The translations under genes were made by a program, and so were the position numbers. The notes below the pieces were generated by a model, which was given only the letters and a program-made list of their open reading frames with translations, had not been told where the DNA came from and searched no databases. Shown piece by piece: positions 40,147 through 50,541 of a DNA stretch of 64,000 nucleotides; within the stretch, counting starts at the first letter, position 1; every line of letters begins with the position of its first letter. This DNA is from Corylus avellana (lineage: Eukaryota > Streptophyta > Magnoliopsida > Fagales > Betulaceae): positions 15,522,963 to 15,586,962 of the forward strand of contig NC_081545.1 in NCBI RefSeq assembly GCF_901000735.1, read 5' to 3'.

Positions 40147-40806
40147 TGTTAGGGGTGAACACCAATTTCAGATGCTCAGCGGAATTAATCTACCCCTCTT
40201 TGTGCAAATTAAATAGTAACACAATAGCAAAATAATAATCAAGCAAACCCACAAGCAAGACACCAAGATTTTTACGTGGAAAACCCTCCAATGCGAAGGT
40301 AAAAACCACGGGACCTAGTCCAGTTAAATCTTCCACTATCAACAATAATGAGTTTACAATTTGTCTTCCCTAGAGAAATATCTAGAGGTTATCACCACAT
40401 CAAGAATACATGCATTCTTGGATTAAACATAAATTCATCACCCTAAAGTGGATTCCAACAATAATAAAGAAAGATCTCACCAAGTAGGTATTAGCAACCA
40501 AGCGATTGGAGAGGAATTCTAACGATCGACACCAGTCAATACGTAGCACTCGTCGTCAGGAGCAACACTCTAAAATTGCATCAAGATCGGACCACAAACG
40601 AACCTCCAATCTCTGACGGATGTGAATAGGCGAAACCCTTTTTTTTCTCCTTTTTCTTTTTCTTTCTCTCCCTGCGCCGCACTGCTTCGTTTTCTTCTTT
40701 TTATTCTTTTTGTCACTTTATATATATATAGCACACAAAGGGTTTAAAACCCTTTGTGTTGCTGCCACGTGGGATGGTCCCCACATAAAGAAGGACCACC
40801 CCAACA
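40147..40806 (-). repeat. Copia 5' LTR, 660 bp
   Basis: A complete LTR with tg...ca ends. A TATA-like tatatatata tract lies at about 40720-40731, and an 11-bp inverted repeat (acacaaagggt / accctttgtgt) at about 40733-40760 is probably part of the LTR promoter region. Confidence 0.93.
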
Positions 40807-40990
40807 CTTTGTTCCCTTAAAATTGATTTAGGGTTTAGTTTATGCATTTAACCTTGATTTCTTAAAAACATTATCTTCTTTCGGTTTCAACACATGTTGA
40901 ACCACAATATTATCACCAAGCTGTTCAGCATTCATGTTGGCATGAAGCAATGTAAGCTGAAGGGCTTGTGTTTTTTTGTTAGTTTAGTTA

Positions 40991-41036
<46 letters not shown>

Positions 41037-42445
41037 TTTCCATACAAAAATTCTAAACTTATATATACTTTATATTACGTCAATTACTTCCAAATCAAAA
41101 AACACAACCGGTCCATTGCCAAACTTGGCCACCCTATATTAAACCCTATACATATGTCACTCACGATTATTTTTTTACTAATTTGAAATTTTGTTGAGAG
41201 ACATTTACCATATTTGTTAAGAAATCATAGCGGTGACTAGCTTCTTCTTTTTTTCTTTTTTTTTTTTCTTTTTTATATACAAAAAGATTGAATATATATC
41301 ATATATCAAATCAAAGATAGAGCAGATTGCTCCATCAAAATTACATCACAAATACAATTAGGTGATTCTTACAGCCAAACCTGATTTATACGCATACTTG
41401 ATAAAATTCTTCTTCCATGCTCTGTGGCTACTTGTTGGCACGACATGGCACCCCCAACATTTTTTTCTTTTTTTAATTATTTTTTCCGGCTCTGTGGCCC
41501 AATCTATTAAAAAAAAAAAAATTGTTTCTTTTCTCCCCCCTTTCTCACGCTTCTTCTGAGTTTTCCCCCTTTCTCTTTTCTCTCTCCCTTAGTCGCTCTC
41601 AAACGCTCTCTCTCTCCCTCTCCCTCTCCCTTACCATATTTGACGCTCCAACTCCAAGCCATAATCATTCATAAAATTGCATTTGTAACTTGTAAAAGTA
41701 AATGTCCAGAGATCTGATATCAAGTGGGTTTTGTATCCTTTGTTCCCTTAAAATTGATTTAGGGTTTAGTTTATGCATTTAACCTTGATTTCTTAAAAAC
41801 ATTATCTTCTTTCGGTTTCAACAAATGTTGAACCACAATATTATCACCAAGCTGTTCAGCATTCATGTTGGCATGAAGCAATGTAAGCTGAAGGGCTTGT
41901 ATTTTTTTGTTAGTTTAGTTATACTATATATATATATATATATTTCCATACAAAAATTCTAAACTTATATATACTTTATATTACGTCAATTACTTCCAAA
42001 TCAAAAAACACAACCGGTCCATTGCCAAACTTGGCCACCCTATATTAAACCCTATACATATGTCACTCACGATTATTTTTTTACTAATTTGAAATTTTGT
42101 TGAGAGACATTTACCATATTTTTTAAGAAATCATAGCGGTGACTAGCTTCTTCTTTTCTTTTTTTTTTTTCTTTTTTATATACAAAAAGATTGAATATAT
42201 ATCATATATCAAATCAAAGATAGAGCAAATTGCTCCATCAAAATTACATCACAAATACAATTAGGTGATTCTTACAGCCAAACCTGATTTATACGCATAC
42301 TTGATAAAAATTCTTCTTCCATGCTCTGTGGCTACTTGTTGGCACGACATGGCACCCCCAACATTTTTTTCTTTTTTTAATTATTTTTTCCGGCTCTGTG
42401 GCCCAATCTATTAAAAAAAAAAAATTGTTTCTTTTCTCCCCCCTA

Positions 42446-42478
42446 TCCGCATTTTATCCTTAGTGGATAAAATGTGGA
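42446..42478. repeat. Foldback hairpin at the right end of the array
   Basis: Arms tccgcattttatcc (42446-42459) and ggataaaatgtgga (42465-42478) pair at 13 of 14 positions around a 5-nt loop, ttagt. It sits exactly between the last partial array unit and the 364-bp gene scrap. Confidence 0.85.
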
Positions 42479-42840
42479 GAAGGAGTGAGCTTGCAACCTA
42501 TGATTCAACAAATAGATGTGATATAGCTAAGGTACTTGATAAAATGACTCAGAAAGACAGTGGGCAAGGAACTAGCATTTAGACCACTAAGGATAAAGGA
42601 TATTAAATCCTCATTTTCTGTTGGTTTGCCAATGGCAGTCAACTAATTTGCTCATTTTTCGGCAGTTCTCAAATATTCAGAACAAGACTTGGAGCCTTGA
42701 TTTAGACTCTGTAGTTAGTGTTTCAGATGAGAAACTCGTGATCGAGATTCAGAAGCAAAGCAGGTCTTCAAAGCACTCCACACTTGATTTGAAGAATTCA
42801 AGCCAAACACGGTGGTCAGCACAGACTCAGAAAGAGTAAG
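42477..42840 (+). pseudogene. 364-bp fragment of an unidentified gene, copy 1
   Basis: A piece shared with 46773-47136 without length change. After a tttttcggcag acceptor-like site, the plus strand reads FSNIQNKTWSLDLDSVVSV..., KLVIEIQKQSRSSKH and LKNSSQTRWSAQTQKE, followed by agtaag. Upstream it reads RRSELATYDSTNRCDIAKVL. It looks like an exon with flanking intron, captured from a gene I do not recognise. It abuts the SEC6 exon-1 duplicate. Confidence 0.6.
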
Positions 42841-43600
42841 GTAGGTCTCAGTTAGAAATTCTATTTTTTTACTAAAAAGCCATACGCACCTCTAAGCTCT
42901 TCACGTCTAATTTATATTTTTCATTTCTAAAAGAGCTGATAAGAAAATAAATGGAAAAATAATAATAATAATAATTCTGCATTGCCAATATACTAGTACA
43001 ATTGATCGGCAATCCCTGATCACAATTCGGAAGGGTTGTAGGCTTGTAGCGAATCATGGTAACTCAAATTGGAAATAGTTTCAATAATCTAGAAAACCCT
43101 AGATCCACTAGAGTCCCAGAAACACCAAGACAATGCTCTACAACATCAATGTAAAAATCATGCAGGGCATGTAACAGAGTGCAATCTGATTTATACGCAT
43201 TTTGCTCTTTCTTGATAAAACTTCGAACCTAAGAACCCAACCCAATCCCAATTTCTACACATTTCCATAACAGCAGTCCAATCACATCTCCACTTCAAAA
43301 GTAGTCAATCCAATGTTATCAGCTGTATAAACCATAACCAGGTTTAATCCCATCTACAAAGACAAAATGCACATAATTGGCACTAGTCGACGCGCAATGT
43401 AATCAGCCTTGATCGATGCGATGGACTGCAGGAGCTCCGGCAGTGGCAATAGCTTGGCGACCTCGCGCACCACCGATTCCTTAGCCTCAACCGCCAGATC
43501 CTCCACCATCATTTCCTCCAACAATTTCCCGGTATATGGATGAACGGAAATGAAATTTCAGTGCGTTTGGAAACCCCAAAAACTGATTTTGTGTTCATTT
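42838..43600 (-). pseudogene. Duplicate of SEC6 exon 1 with part of intron 1 and the 5' leader
   Basis: About 760 bp matching 28069-28828. The exon copy is 43384-43512 with the same start codon (43510-43512), and its 43 codons are open: MMVEDLAVEAKESVVREVAK, then LLPLPELLQSIASIK. It differs from the real exon in having V-R for A-C, P for S and A for T. Just before the donor, CAACAG became CGACTA, which weakens the splice site although GT remains. No second exon follows, so it cannot make SEC6. Confidence 0.93.
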
Positions 43601-43606
43601 TGGATC

Positions 43607-43703
43607 CAGCTTCTATGCGGTAGTGAAAACTACCGCATAGAAGCTGTTATGCAAAACGGCACAGTTTTGCATAACAGTCCATGCAAAACTGTGTTGTTTT
43701 GCA
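43607..43703. repeat. Three consecutive perfect hairpins with 6-nt loops
   Basis: Hairpin 1: 17-bp arms 43607-43623 / 43630-43646, loop tgaaaa. Hairpin 2: 14-bp arms ctgttatgcaaaac (43644-43657) / gttttgcataacag (43664-43677), loop ggcaca. Hairpin 3: 8-bp arms tgcaaaac (43682-43689) / gttttgca (43696-43703), loop tgtgtt. Hairpins 1 and 2 overlap by ctg. Arms of 2 and 3 share tgcaaaac. All arms are perfect. The cluster starts where homology to the SEC6 leader ends. Confidence 0.95.
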
Positions 43704-44216
43704 AAGAGTTCAAGTGCCTTATTTAATAAATAAAAAAAAAAATTCTTATTACTCACGCCGTTACTTGCAAGATGGAAACCAAACGGCAAGTTCTAGAGGA
43801 GGAAGAAACAGAGAGGAAAGTTCTAGAGCAGGAAGAAACCTGCAAAAAACAAAAAAGCACTATGAAGATTCCTAAAAAAAAATAACAGCAGCAACTTTTT
43901 GCACACAGATGAAATTAAAAATCCCCAAAAAAGTTGAAGGTAAACGGGCTCTGGAATTGTGTGCGCTCTCCGTCATTACCCATGAGGCTTTACACACTAG
44001 TCTCGACACTCGGCGACTGTCGCCTTTGTAGTTTTGCTGGCGAACATCAACTTCTTCTCCGTTGTTGTTTCCGGTTGCGGAATTGAAGTTTAATAACACC
44101 TCTGGTCGATTGATAGAAAGGATTGACTGGATTCAGCGTCATATTCACTAGCGATTACTCTCTCCCTTTTGCTGACTCCATGGCCGTAAGAAATAGCAGG
44201 GTTCTCCTTGTTTGCA
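43704..44216. other. Unassigned filler between duplicated blocks
   Basis: No gene recognised. It contains a short imperfect direct repeat (aagttctagaggaggaagaaac / aagttctagagcaggaagaaac family) at about 43783-43845 and poly-A stretches. The small frames on both strands show no family. Confidence 0.4.
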
Positions 44217-44580
44217 AAATTAGGGTGAATTACACATTACCCTCTTTTAATTTTTTTTTTTTTTAATATCTTTCTAATATTTCAATTTTTATAATATACC
44301 CTCAATCAATAATTTGGGTTAAACGGGGTTGATGCTTGGAATTGGGCTGCAAGGGCCTAGATAGAAATTTTTGGTCCATTATGCCTATTGGACATGGCAC
44401 AAGCTCTTAAACTTAAGAAATCTTGTTCATGATAATTTCAATTCGGAGGGAGTAAGGCCGGCTCATTGCTTAGGCAAATGGAACACGATCCTTTCCAATT
44501 CAAATGAATGGGAGAGTATCTAGTTAGTTATATTTGAAGGTATTTTTTCTTTTCACTTTTTGATGAAAAAAAGATGCATT
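44217..44580. repeat. Duplicate of the SEC6 upstream block 30367-30806
   Basis: Matches copy 1 through gatgcatt at the first bases of the laccase exon relic, where a hAT-like terminus cuts in at 44585. The order relative to the SEC6 exon-1 duplicate is preserved, so both blocks were copied together. Confidence 0.85.
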
Positions 44581-45796
44581 GAATCAGTGGCGGAGCCACG
44601 TTGGTGTTTGGGAGTGCCACAACGATTTAAAAAAAAAAAAAAAAAAAAAAATTCTTCTTCCCTGCTCTGTGGCTACTTGTTGGCACGACATGGCACCCCC
44701 AACATTTTTTTTTTTATTTATTTTTTCCGGCTCTGTGGCCCAATCTATTAAAAAAAAAAATTGTTTCTTTTCTCCCCCCTTTCTCACGCTTCTTTTGAGT
44801 TTTCCCCCTTTCTCTTCTCTCTCTCCCTTAGTCCCTCTCAAACGCTCTCTCTCTCCCTCTCCCTCTCTCTCTTTGACGCTCCAACTCCAAGCCATAATCA
44901 TTGATAAATTGCATTTGTAACTTGTAAGAGTAAATGTCCAGAGATCTGATATCAAGTGGGTTTTGTATCCTTTGTTCCCTTAAAATTGATTTAGGGTTTA
45001 GTTTATGCATTTAACCTTGATTTCTTAAAAACATTATCTTCTTTCGGTTTCAACACATGTTGAACCACAATATTATCACCAAGCTATTCAGCATTCATGT
45101 TGGCATGAAGCAATGTAAGCTGAAGGGCTTGTGTTTTTTTGTTAGTTTAGTTATACTATATATATATATATTCTTTTTCCATACAAAAATTCTAAACTTA
45201 TATATACTTTATATTACGTCAATTACTTCCAAATAAAAAAACACAACCGGTCCATTGCCAAACTTGGCCACCCTATATTAAACCTTATACATATGTCACT
45301 CACGATTATTTTTTTACTAATTTGAAATTTTGTTGAGAGACATTTACCATATTTGTTAAGAAATCATAGCGGTGACTAGCTTCTTTTTTTTTTTTTTTTT
45401 TTTTCTTTTTTATATAGAAAAAGATTGAATATATATCATATATCAAATCAAAGATAGAGCAGATTGCTCCATCAAAATTACATCACAGATACAATTAGAT
45501 GATCCCTCCAACCAAACCTTATTACGCTCTACCCACGGGACAAGGTTTTTATCGTATTTATTTAATTGCACATTATATGTGACACATTTATAAACAACAA
45601 TAAACCTTTTGGGTGCACAGTAAAACGCCCCTTATAGGCGTGCATCAAGTGGAAAGAAATAAAGCAACTTCAACAAGAGTGGGTCGATTTGGTGTTTTGT
45701 CTTCAAATGGGAGGAAATGAGTTTCACATAAATTATCATGGTTGTAATGTGAATTTTAGTAGTTAGATAGACTCTTACATGATAGTGTATATTTTA

Positions 45797-46162
45797 GGGG
45801 AAACTACCTTTTGCCCCTATGAACTATAACGCATTGGTACTTTCCCCCCATTAACTGCCAACTGTAATACTTTGCTCCCATGAACTACTATTTTATGCCC
45901 AAAACCCTCTTCCGTCAATCAAAGCCGTTAACTCAAACAGTCAACCAGTCACTTTGCCCCCATGAACTACAACGTATTACCATTTTGCCCCCATGAATTG
46001 CAATGCATTGTCACTTTGATCGTCTAAGTTAACGGCTTTGACTAATGGAAGGGGTTTTGGGCACAAAATGGTAGTTCATGGGGACAAAGTAGTACAGTTG
46101 GCCGCTCATGGGGAGAAAGTGTCAAGGCGTTGTAGGTCATGGGGGCAAAATGTAGTTTCCCC
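45797..46162. mobile_element. Mutator-like MITE
   Basis: A 366-bp foldback element, ends ggggaaactacc / gtagtttcccc, with a perfect 9-bp target duplication tatatttta (45788-45796, 46163-46171). Both arms repeat cccatgaactac-type words in opposite orientation, so most of the element can fold. Non-coding. Confidence 0.9.
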
Positions 46163-46772
46163 TATATTTTAATAATTAGTGTGGTACATACCACGTAAAC
46201 TATTACATTTGTTTGTAAAGAACTTTTAATAAAAGTTGTAAAACCCTTAATAATATACAATTTCAAAGAATAGCACAATGAAAGAATGGCATGTATTATT
46301 ATTGAGAAATGATTGTTTACATTCAAAGTGCATCTTGAGTGCATTTCTGCTGAGTTGGCATGCTCTATTCAATATTAGTTTTTTTTTTTTTTTTTTTTTT
46401 TCCGAGAAATGATATTTTTTCATCATTCGTTTATCTCTCATCCATCTCTATTCATATATTTTTTTAAAAAAATCCACCATTAAATGTGGATTCTATAGAT
46501 TCAATTGTAGATTTAAAAAAGAGATGAATGAGAAATAAACTAATAATATATATGTCTTTCTTTCTTTTTTCATCTTCTTACTTAAAAGTAGATTGAACAT
46601 GTCAACTCAATCAAATCGTATGCAAAATGGATCCCAAAGTGCAATGAAATATTTATTATTATTATTGTTGTTTCTCGATAACTTACCCAAAAAAAAATTA
46701 TTAACTATTCTTTTTTTTGGCCAAGGTGAGAGAGGTTTGACCAAGGATTGATGTAGGTGTGCGGTAACTGTC

Positions 46773-47136
46773 GAGAAGGAGTGAGCTTGCAACCTATGAT
46801 TCAACAAATAGATGTGATACAGTTAAGGTACTTGATGAAATGACTCAGAGAGACAACGGGCAAGGAACTAGCATTTAGACCACTAAGGATAAAGGATATT
46901 AAATCCTCATTTTTTGTTGGTTTGCCAATGGCAGTCAACTGATTTGCCCATTTTTTGGCAGTTCTCAAATATTTAGAACATGACTTGGAGCCTTGATTTA
47001 GACTCTGTAGTTAGTGTTTCATATGAGAAACTCGTAATCGAGATTCAGATGCAAAGCAGGTCTTCAAAGCACTTCACACTTGATTTGAAGAATTCAAGCC
47101 AAACATGGTGGTCAGCACAGACTCAGAAAGAGTAAG
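46773..47136 (+). pseudogene. 364-bp fragment of the same unidentified gene, copy 2
   Basis: Same length as 42477-42840, differing by scattered substitutions. One turns a Gln codon into TAG (SNI-stop), so this copy is closed. The right boundary matches copy 1 at agtaag, after which the sequences diverge. Confidence 0.6.
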
Positions 47137-47902
47137 ATTTAGCCAACAAAGGAGAAATTAATCCTTTCTAACCCATAGAGAAGAATCATGGCTATGTACA
47201 CTTTTGCCTTGCTCATCAGTGAATCTTCATCAAATCTCATCATTCAAATATATTCTAACAATTATTGCCCTACTCTTTTAGTTTGGTATGTTGTTGGAGA
47301 GCCCACCTCATTTTCGCTAATTGTAGTTATCTGAGATTATGAAGAAAAACAACGATTTTCATTGAGCTCCAATCAAATTTTAAACGAGCTCGTGTTGAAG
47401 TAGATTTAGCAAAATTATCACAAGATCCTTGCTTAAGAAAACAAATTTGCGATTATCATTCTAGTGATAGAAACCAAATCACTTATTCTGTTAACTATAT
47501 TTTTTTGATATTTATTTAACTTTATTTTTTTTATTCATAAAATTTGTTTGCCTCCCCTAAATGAACATCTTGGCTTTGCCACTGCGGGCAACTATTCTAT
47601 AATATTGATGTACAGTCTCAACCAATATTTTAATGATCATTCTTTACTAAAAAAAATAAAAATGATTCAACAGTCACATTTGAATTTTGAGATAATTGTT
47701 GACATGGGAGAAACTAGAATATTACGAGGGGGAACAAAACTAAAAAATTAAAAATAAATTGACGGTTGATTTCATAAAAATAGATAAATAATATTCAAAC
47801 TACTGATAATAAAACTAAAAATAGATAAGATAGATAATTAAAACTCTTAATTAAAATAGATAATTGTCAACCCACGTCATATATATATTATCATATAACA
47901 TA
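47137..47902. other. AT-rich intergenic sequence
   Basis: Apart from the hAT-like terminus at 47569-47584 I see no gene or structured element. It is the 3' flank of laccase A. Confidence 0.5.
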
Positions 47903-50147
47903 TCAATTCTTATTAACTTGTTCATCAGAATCACCAAAGTCTTCAATCCAAGTACTTTTGTAGGGTACTTTACAAGAGGGCATATTAGGAGGGGGCAGGA
48001 GCATACTCGTCTCAGGTGTGCCGCCATCCTTCACTATCGTTATAGTGCTCATGCCCCACGTAAGATGTCGATCCAAATGGCAGTGCCAAAACCATACGCC
48101 TGATATAAATTAAAGCATCCAATGTTAGTACTTAGTGTAAATGTTTGTATCGTTGATTTTTGTTTTCTTAATTTAATTTTTTTCCCAAAGTTAAAGAGCT
48201 TAATTACCAGGATTATTTGCTTTGAATCTGATGGTAACCCATCCATTCTTGGAGACTCCTATAGTATTCACTTCAAGTGGATCGACCAAGTTATAGGTTT
48301 TGGGGTCAGTCTCATTATTGAAATTGCCAACACCTGATCCAACCACGTAAAAGTTATACCCATGCATGTGCATTGGATGAGTCGCTGATGCATTCAATAC
48401 GTTAGTATCTTGAAAAGTTATTTCCACTTGTTCATTGTAGTTTAAAATCTTGACTTTGGTCCCCGGCGTCGGTATTGTAGTATTGACCGGCAAAAACTTC
48501 TAAGTGAATTGAAGTTATAAAAAACTGGCGGCTAGTTTGGAAAATCCATGGTGTAAACTCCACTCAAGTTCCTACATGCTCATATTTTGAAATAAAATGT
48601 TAGCTAGAGCAAATTCTAATTAAGTAGACAAACAGAAGGAAAGAAAAAGATAATAGAAAAATACCTGTAATAGGCAAGCAATATATCAGTACTCGGGTTT
48701 AAAAAACTTATGTTGTTTAAGCTTGAAGCAAGCTTATTTCCATCTACCCCAGAACATGATGCATTTGGACAGAGAAACTGGTTCATAGCAATTGTGATAT
48801 ACATTTTGGTAGTTATATTTAGTGGAACGTTTACTGGGTGATCTTTGCTTGCTAAGCTCCTAAGGCCGTCCAAAAATCTGTTTGCAGCAGTAAGGGCCAT
48901 GTTGGATGGAAGGCTGGAAGGAAAGATAGGATACTCGGGTGCTGTATGGTTGCCACTGTACATAAGAATGGCTGTAGCATTTGTTTTATCATATAATTGA
49001 TATTGTGGCATGTCATCATAATATTATCTTATGGCAACGTAGTAGTGGCTCAAAGACAGGTTTGTTGTTACCAAGACGTCCATGGTTTGTCCGGAGCAAA
49101 TCATTAAATAATCTCTGACTACGGGTTTTATGTAGTTCCCATCCATCCCGACAACTGTGAGGCTATGGTTAGCAATTGCAAAGAAGAGTTGTGCATTCAT
49201 GGCTGCATATATTAACTATCCGGACAAGATATGTTTTCCCATAATCAACCACCCAACGGTACGTTGATTCTGTAACAAGTAACAAAAACCAAATATTTTG
49301 GTCCTTAATTATTTGAAAAATAAAAAAAACAAATTGCTATGATTTCATAACAATTTATAATTTTGTGTACCTTGAGAGCATGGTAATAAGTCTCCCGGTT
49401 GGCCATTGATGACATAAGAATCTGACTCCAGGGTGTCTGCTCCGATGGCGAGGTCCTCGTAAACTAACTCGTTAACGTCTCCAAGAAACCAAGATCCTGC
49501 ATTTACAACAATGTATATATGTACGTGGTATAAGAAGTGGTATGGTAAAAGGATCGGATAAAGTTTTTCTAAATTGGGTTAGAGGAAGTTTCTCGATATA
49601 GACACGTGTCTCTTAAGTAGGAATGACAAATTATAACAAGAGTCGAAAACCCAACACAAACCTAACATCAAATTGGTCTTATATTCTGTCTCGACGTGAA
49701 CTCAATCCAACGCATGACATATGGGCTAACAATTTTTGACACAATCCTACTTATCTGACACGTACCCAACACGACGCATTTTAGGATTCTTTAAACTATA
49801 TATATAGATACCATTTGACAATTACTAAACATATATAAAAGAAATATTCCAAATGCTTGCTAGCTAGATATATAAATGATTCATAAAACTTAATATACGT
49901 ACCGAGGATGAGAATCTCTTCATCATCAGGCTTTGGATAAGGATAAGTTGTTCCTTCAATGGGATAAATAACAATGGCACCATGAACACTGGATCTCGTC
50001 CAGTCACTGTGGGCATGCCACCAAAGAGTTCCTTCCTCAGTACTAAGAATGACTTTGTACGTAAAATTTGAACCTAGTTCTCTTGGACATTGTGTGATAT
50101 ACCCTGGACCATCTGACCAGGGATTTCTCGGTTGGCTGATTTCATGC
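47903..50147 (-). pseudogene. Laccase A, exons 3-7, decayed
   Basis: Plant laccases are secreted multicopper oxidases that oxidise monolignols and other phenolics in the cell wall. Exons on the minus strand: 50147-49903, 49496-49371, 49269-48665, 48571-48208, 48099-47903 (stop TGA at 47903-47905). Copper motifs remain: [30 protein letters not shown]. Damage: a frameshift at the VNxAMNAQ stretch and a TAA in exon 5, and a TAG (DFPN-stop) plus a frameshift in exon 6. Exons 1-2, with the signal peptide and first HWHG half-motif, are absent upstream, where laccase B begins instead. It is a pseudogene unless these are assembly errors. Confidence 0.9.
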
Positions 50148-50463
50148 CTGTGAACATCATATTACATTTATTTATTAATTATCAATGTGTACGAAGTTAT
50201 AATAGTCGTTCAGGAATCTAAAATTTGTGATTTAATCCCTGAAAACGTACAAACACATGCATCTTTATCCCATGCTTTTCAAGAGTTATAAAACCCATTA
50301 TTTTTGTCATTAATTTGTAATTATTAATTAATTGTTGATTAGTTAATTATATAACACGTTTATTTAAGTTTAAACCAATTATATCAAAATTTTAGATTGA
50401 GTATAATATGAAATTATATATATATATATATATTCTGGTAGGTGCGTCTGAGGAAAGTTGGCT

Positions 50464-50541
50464 CTATAAGTAGAACCCAAGTCCATGCTGAAAGTCACAC
50501 ATGCAAGACAAGAAGTAGTTAATTACAATTAGCGAGTGAGT
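50464..50541 (+). promoter_or_regulatory. Candidate TATA box and leader of laccase B
   Basis: ctataagta at 50464-50472 lies about 70 bp before the ATG at 50542, a plausible TATA position for a short leader. The interval between laccase A exon 3 (50147) and this ATG is only 394 bp. Confidence 0.4.

Larger units (their letters stand above)
35515..40806 (-). mobile_element. Copia (Tork/Tnt1-like) LTR retrotransposon, nearly complete
   Basis: It is inserted in tandem unit 4 with a perfect 5-bp duplication ctttg (35510-35514, 40807-40811). The LTRs start tgttaggggtgaac and end ccaaca. On the minus strand a Met-tRNA primer site (tggtatcagagcc) follows the 5' LTR at 40146, and a polypurine tract (ggagggggagatt) precedes the 3' LTR at 36089. 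One gag-pol frame fills the interior. The LTRs differ at roughly ten visible sites plus indels outside the gap, so the insertion is fairly young. Confidence 0.95.
32387..42444. repeat. Tandem array of ~0.9 kb units (A-B-A-B...), split by a Copia element
   Basis: Units begin at acatcacaaatacaattagg: 32387, 33308, 34194, 35116 (interrupted 35515-40806), 41343, and a partial at 42246-42444. Lengths are 921, 886, 922, about 930 (Copia removed) and 903. Units 1 and 3 share variants absent from unit 2 (a cgtttag word, an extra T-rich stretch after the AT tract), so an A-B dimer of about 1.81 kb was itself duplicated. Each unit has a CT-rich block, poly-A/T, an (AT)n tract and an 80-codon frame starting MLNHNIITKLFS. 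That frame is disrupted by AT length changes, so I do not call it a gene. Confidence 0.92.
44585..47584. mobile_element. hAT-like termini bracketing an array-unit copy (deleted or composite element)
   Basis: cagtggcggagccacg at 44585 and the complement of cttggctttgccactg at 47569-47584 resemble the inverted ends of plant hAT elements. The 8-bp flanks (cattgaat, cgggcaac) do not match, so this may be a rearranged or composite element. From about 44650 to 45500 it carries one more copy of the ~0.9 kb array unit. Between 45500 and 47560 I see only a MITE, the gene scrap copy and AT-rich filler, and no transposase. Confidence 0.5.

Noticed and set aside
32387..42444. CRISPR-like array
   Set aside because: Units are about 0.9 kb with no short repeat-spacer pattern; this is an ordinary eukaryotic tandem repeat interrupted by a retrotransposon.
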